DNA of 14,147 nucleotides. Source: Solimonas sp047605265. GTDB lineage: Bacteria; Pseudomonadota; Gammaproteobacteria; Nevskiales; Nevskiaceae. The notes under the pieces are model-generated. The model ran no database searches, was not told the origin of the DNA, and worked only from the letters and a program-made list of their open reading frames with translations. The first letter of the stretch is position 1. Each line of letters starts with the position of its first letter. Below, in pieces: positions 13,154 to 14,147 of this stretch. The translations under genes were made by a program, and so were the position numbers. Location: the NCBI GenBank assembly GCA_047605265.1, contig JASGFY010000073.1, forward strand, positions 1 to 14,147, in the 5' to 3' direction.

Positions 13154-13867
13154 TTAGCCCCGACGGCCGTCATGCGTCGCGCCGCTGCGCGCGGCATCGC
13201 GCCGGGCAAGCCAGCGGCCGACGGCGACGACGAGGATGGCGCCGGCCAGCGCGGCCGGCCAGTGCATCCACGACGGCGGCGCGCCGAGATGCGCGACGGC
13301 GGCGCGGTCGTCGAGCCACATGCCGCCGGCGATCCAGCCGAGCAGCGCCGCGCCGAAGGCGATGACGATCGGGAAACGGTCCATCAGCCGCAGCACCAGC
13401 TTGCTGCCCCAGACGATGATCGGCACGCTGATCAGGATGCCGATGGCGACCAGGCCGATGTGGCCGTCGGCGGCGCCGGCGATCGCCACGACGTTGTCGA
13501 GGCTCATCAACGCGTCGGCGACGATGATCGTGCGCACCGCGCCGAGCAGATTGGCGCTCGCCGGGATGTCGGTCTGCGCATCGTGCTGCGGCCGCAGCAG
13601 CTTGATGCCGATCCACAGCAGCAGCAGGCTGCCGGCGATGCGCAGCCACGGCAGCGCCAGCAGCTCGAGCGCGAAGAACACCAGCAGCACGCGCAGCACG
13701 ATCGCGCCGAACACACCCCAGAAGATGCCCTGGTTGCGCAGCCGCGGATCGAGCTTGCGGCAGGCCAGCGCGATGACCACCGCGTTGTCGCCGCCGAGCA
13801 GGATGTCGATGGCGATGATCTGCAGGACCGTGATCAGCAGATCGGTATCGAAGACGAGTGGGTGCAT
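13154..13867 (-). CDS. TerC/YjbE-family integral membrane protein, probable metal exporter
   Basis: A 237-residue inner-membrane protein with about seven hydrophobic helices. The two family hallmarks are both present and arranged as an inverted pseudo-repeat: AIDILLGGDNAVVIALACRKL (19-39, with Asp21, Asp27, Asn28) and VADALMSLDNVVAIAGAADGH (116-136, with Asp118, Asp124, Asn125). In this family these acidic residues are thought to bind a divalent metal. Related proteins (YkoY, MeeF, Alx) export manganese or help metallate exoenzymes. Length is typical of the short YjbE subgroup. The N-terminal ATG has no visible Shine-Dalgarno. The gene stands alone, divergent from the exported-protein gene at 14041, with 272 bp between its stop and the hydrolase start. 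The metal specificity is inferred from the family only. Confidence 0.88.
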   Translation of the reverse strand: MHPLVFDTDLLITVLQIIAIDILLGGDNAVVIALACRKLDPRLRNQGIFWGVFGAIVLRVLLVFFALELLALPWLRIAGSLLLLWIGIKLLRPQHDAQTDIPASANLLGAVRTIIVADALMSLDNVVAIAGAADGHIGLVAIGILISVPIIVWGSKLVLRLMDRFPIVIAFGAALLGWIAGGMWLDDRAAVAHLGAPPSWMHWPAALAGAILVVAVGRWLARRDAARSGATHDGRRG

Positions 13868-13896
13868 GGTCGGGAACGACGCCGCGTCACGGCACG

Positions 13897-13929
13897 GCCG
13901 GACCGGCTGGAGGAGGTCCGGCGATTGTA
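13897..13929 (-). promoter_or_regulatory. Candidate -10 box and hairpin/operator of the TerC-family gene
   Basis: On the minus strand TACAAT (13929-13924) matches the -10 consensus at five of six positions. Immediately after it is a perfect 8-bp inverted repeat, GCCGGACC (13922-13915) and GGTCCGGC (13904-13897), with a 10-nt loop. The expected transcript start (near 13917) falls inside the first arm, so it looks more like an operator over +1 than a leader hairpin. No -35 is evident at 17 bp. Confidence 0.35.
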
Positions 13930-13954
13930 CGGGACGCGGCGCCGCGCATCGGGC

Positions 13955-14002
13955 GGGCGCGAGGCGAGCGGCTCGCGCCCGTCGCGCCCCGATGACGGGG
14001 CG
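13955..14002. repeat. Two tandem hairpins in the divergent gap
   Basis: GGGCGCGAG (13955-13963) pairs with CTCGCGCCC (13972-13980). CGCCCCG (13985-13991) pairs with CGGGGCG (13996-14002). Both stems are perfect (9 and 7 bp). They lie between the TerC promoter and the gene starting at 14041. In DNA this rich in G+C, short stems arise by chance, so function is uncertain. Confidence 0.3.
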
Positions 14003-14026
14003 ATGGCCACCGCGACGGCGCGTCCG

Positions 14027-14035
14027 TGGGATAAT
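14027..14035 (+). promoter_or_regulatory. Extended -10 promoter for a leaderless transcript
   Basis: TGGGATAAT matches the extended -10 pattern TGnTATAAT with one change. It ends five bases before ATG 14041, so transcription would start at or within a base or two of the start codon. There is no Shine-Dalgarno between the box and the ATG, consistent with leaderless translation. Confidence 0.4.
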
Positions 14036-14040
14036 GGCGC

Positions 14041-14147
14041 ATGCTGATCCGCGCCTTCATGACTGCCTGCCTTTTGCTGTCGCCGGCCGCGCTGCTCGCC
14101 GCGCCGGCCGACCCGCCGCCAGCGTCCGCACCGCCGGCCGATGCGCC
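14041..14147 (+). CDS. Exported protein, N-terminal fragment (cut by window edge)
   Basis: The open frame begins MLIRAFMTACLLLSPAALLAAPAD and continues Pro/Ala-rich to the window end, giving 35 residues so far. The start has a short basic n-region, a hydrophobic core and a likely signal-peptidase site after LLAAPA or earlier at ALLA. It is therefore a secreted or periplasmic protein. ATG 14059 is a possible alternative start but would cost part of the signal peptide's n-region. No functional domain is visible in the fragment. Confidence 0.6.
   Translation, partial: MLIRAFMTACLLLSPAALLAAPADPPPASAPPADA

Noticed and set aside
13868..14040. Manganese (yybP-ykoY) riboswitch in front of the TerC-family gene
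   Set aside because: I looked for the conserved purine-rich core in the minus-strand leader and did not see it. The proposed leader of about 50 nt is also too short.

Overview
The window is GC-rich (roughly two thirds G+C by eye) chromosomal DNA from a Gram-negative bacterium. It has outer-membrane porin and lipoprotein genes, and transporters and a malic enzyme of proteobacterial type. A beta- or gammaproteobacterium is the best guess; I cannot name the genus. I see no RNA genes, CRISPR arrays, phage genes or insertion sequences. There are eight complete protein-coding genes of recognisable type, one unrecognised complete gene (a lipoprotein), and one gene cut by the right edge.

Left half (1-8.4 kb), organic-acid metabolism: a maeB-type malic enzyme with a phosphotransacetylase-like tail (253-2541, minus); divergently, an alpha-ketoglutarate permease of the KgtP type (2646-3968, plus); a C4-dicarboxylate carrier DctA (4110-5408, minus); and, divergent from dctA, a membrane hybrid histidine kinase (5563-8217, plus). 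A NarL-type response regulator (8425-9090, minus) converges on the kinase and is its likely partner. The kinase is the most interesting object. Its periplasmic part resembles the DctB dicarboxylate sensor, but its cytoplasmic part is of the NahK/ErcS' type (PAS, HisKA, HATPase) and ends in a receiver domain that has lost its acidic pair and its conserved lysine. A near-perfect dyad lies in the shared dctA/kinase promoter region. A coherent reading is: sense external dicarboxylate, switch dctA on, import, and convert malate to pyruvate with MaeB.

Right half (9.2-14.1 kb), cell envelope: a tightly packed minus-strand operon runs secreted alpha/beta hydrolase (11853-12881), OprP/OprO-type porin (10322-11818), then a Ser/Thr-rich outer-membrane lipoprotein of unknown function (9215-10303). 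It ends at a strong 13-bp hairpin. Upstream are a TerC/YjbE-family membrane protein, probably a metal exporter (13154-13867, minus), and divergently the start of an exported protein (from 14041) that may be translated from a leaderless mRNA.

Non-coding: the left edge carries a perfect 55-bp direct repeat (1-55 and 100-154, 99-bp period) full of hairpins. A dispersed repeat with the core CTGGATTGC...CGCAATGACG occurs at the 3' ends of maeB, kgtP/dctA and the kinase, never between a promoter and its gene. The pair in the kgtP/dctA gap forms a long inverted repeat suited to bidirectional termination.
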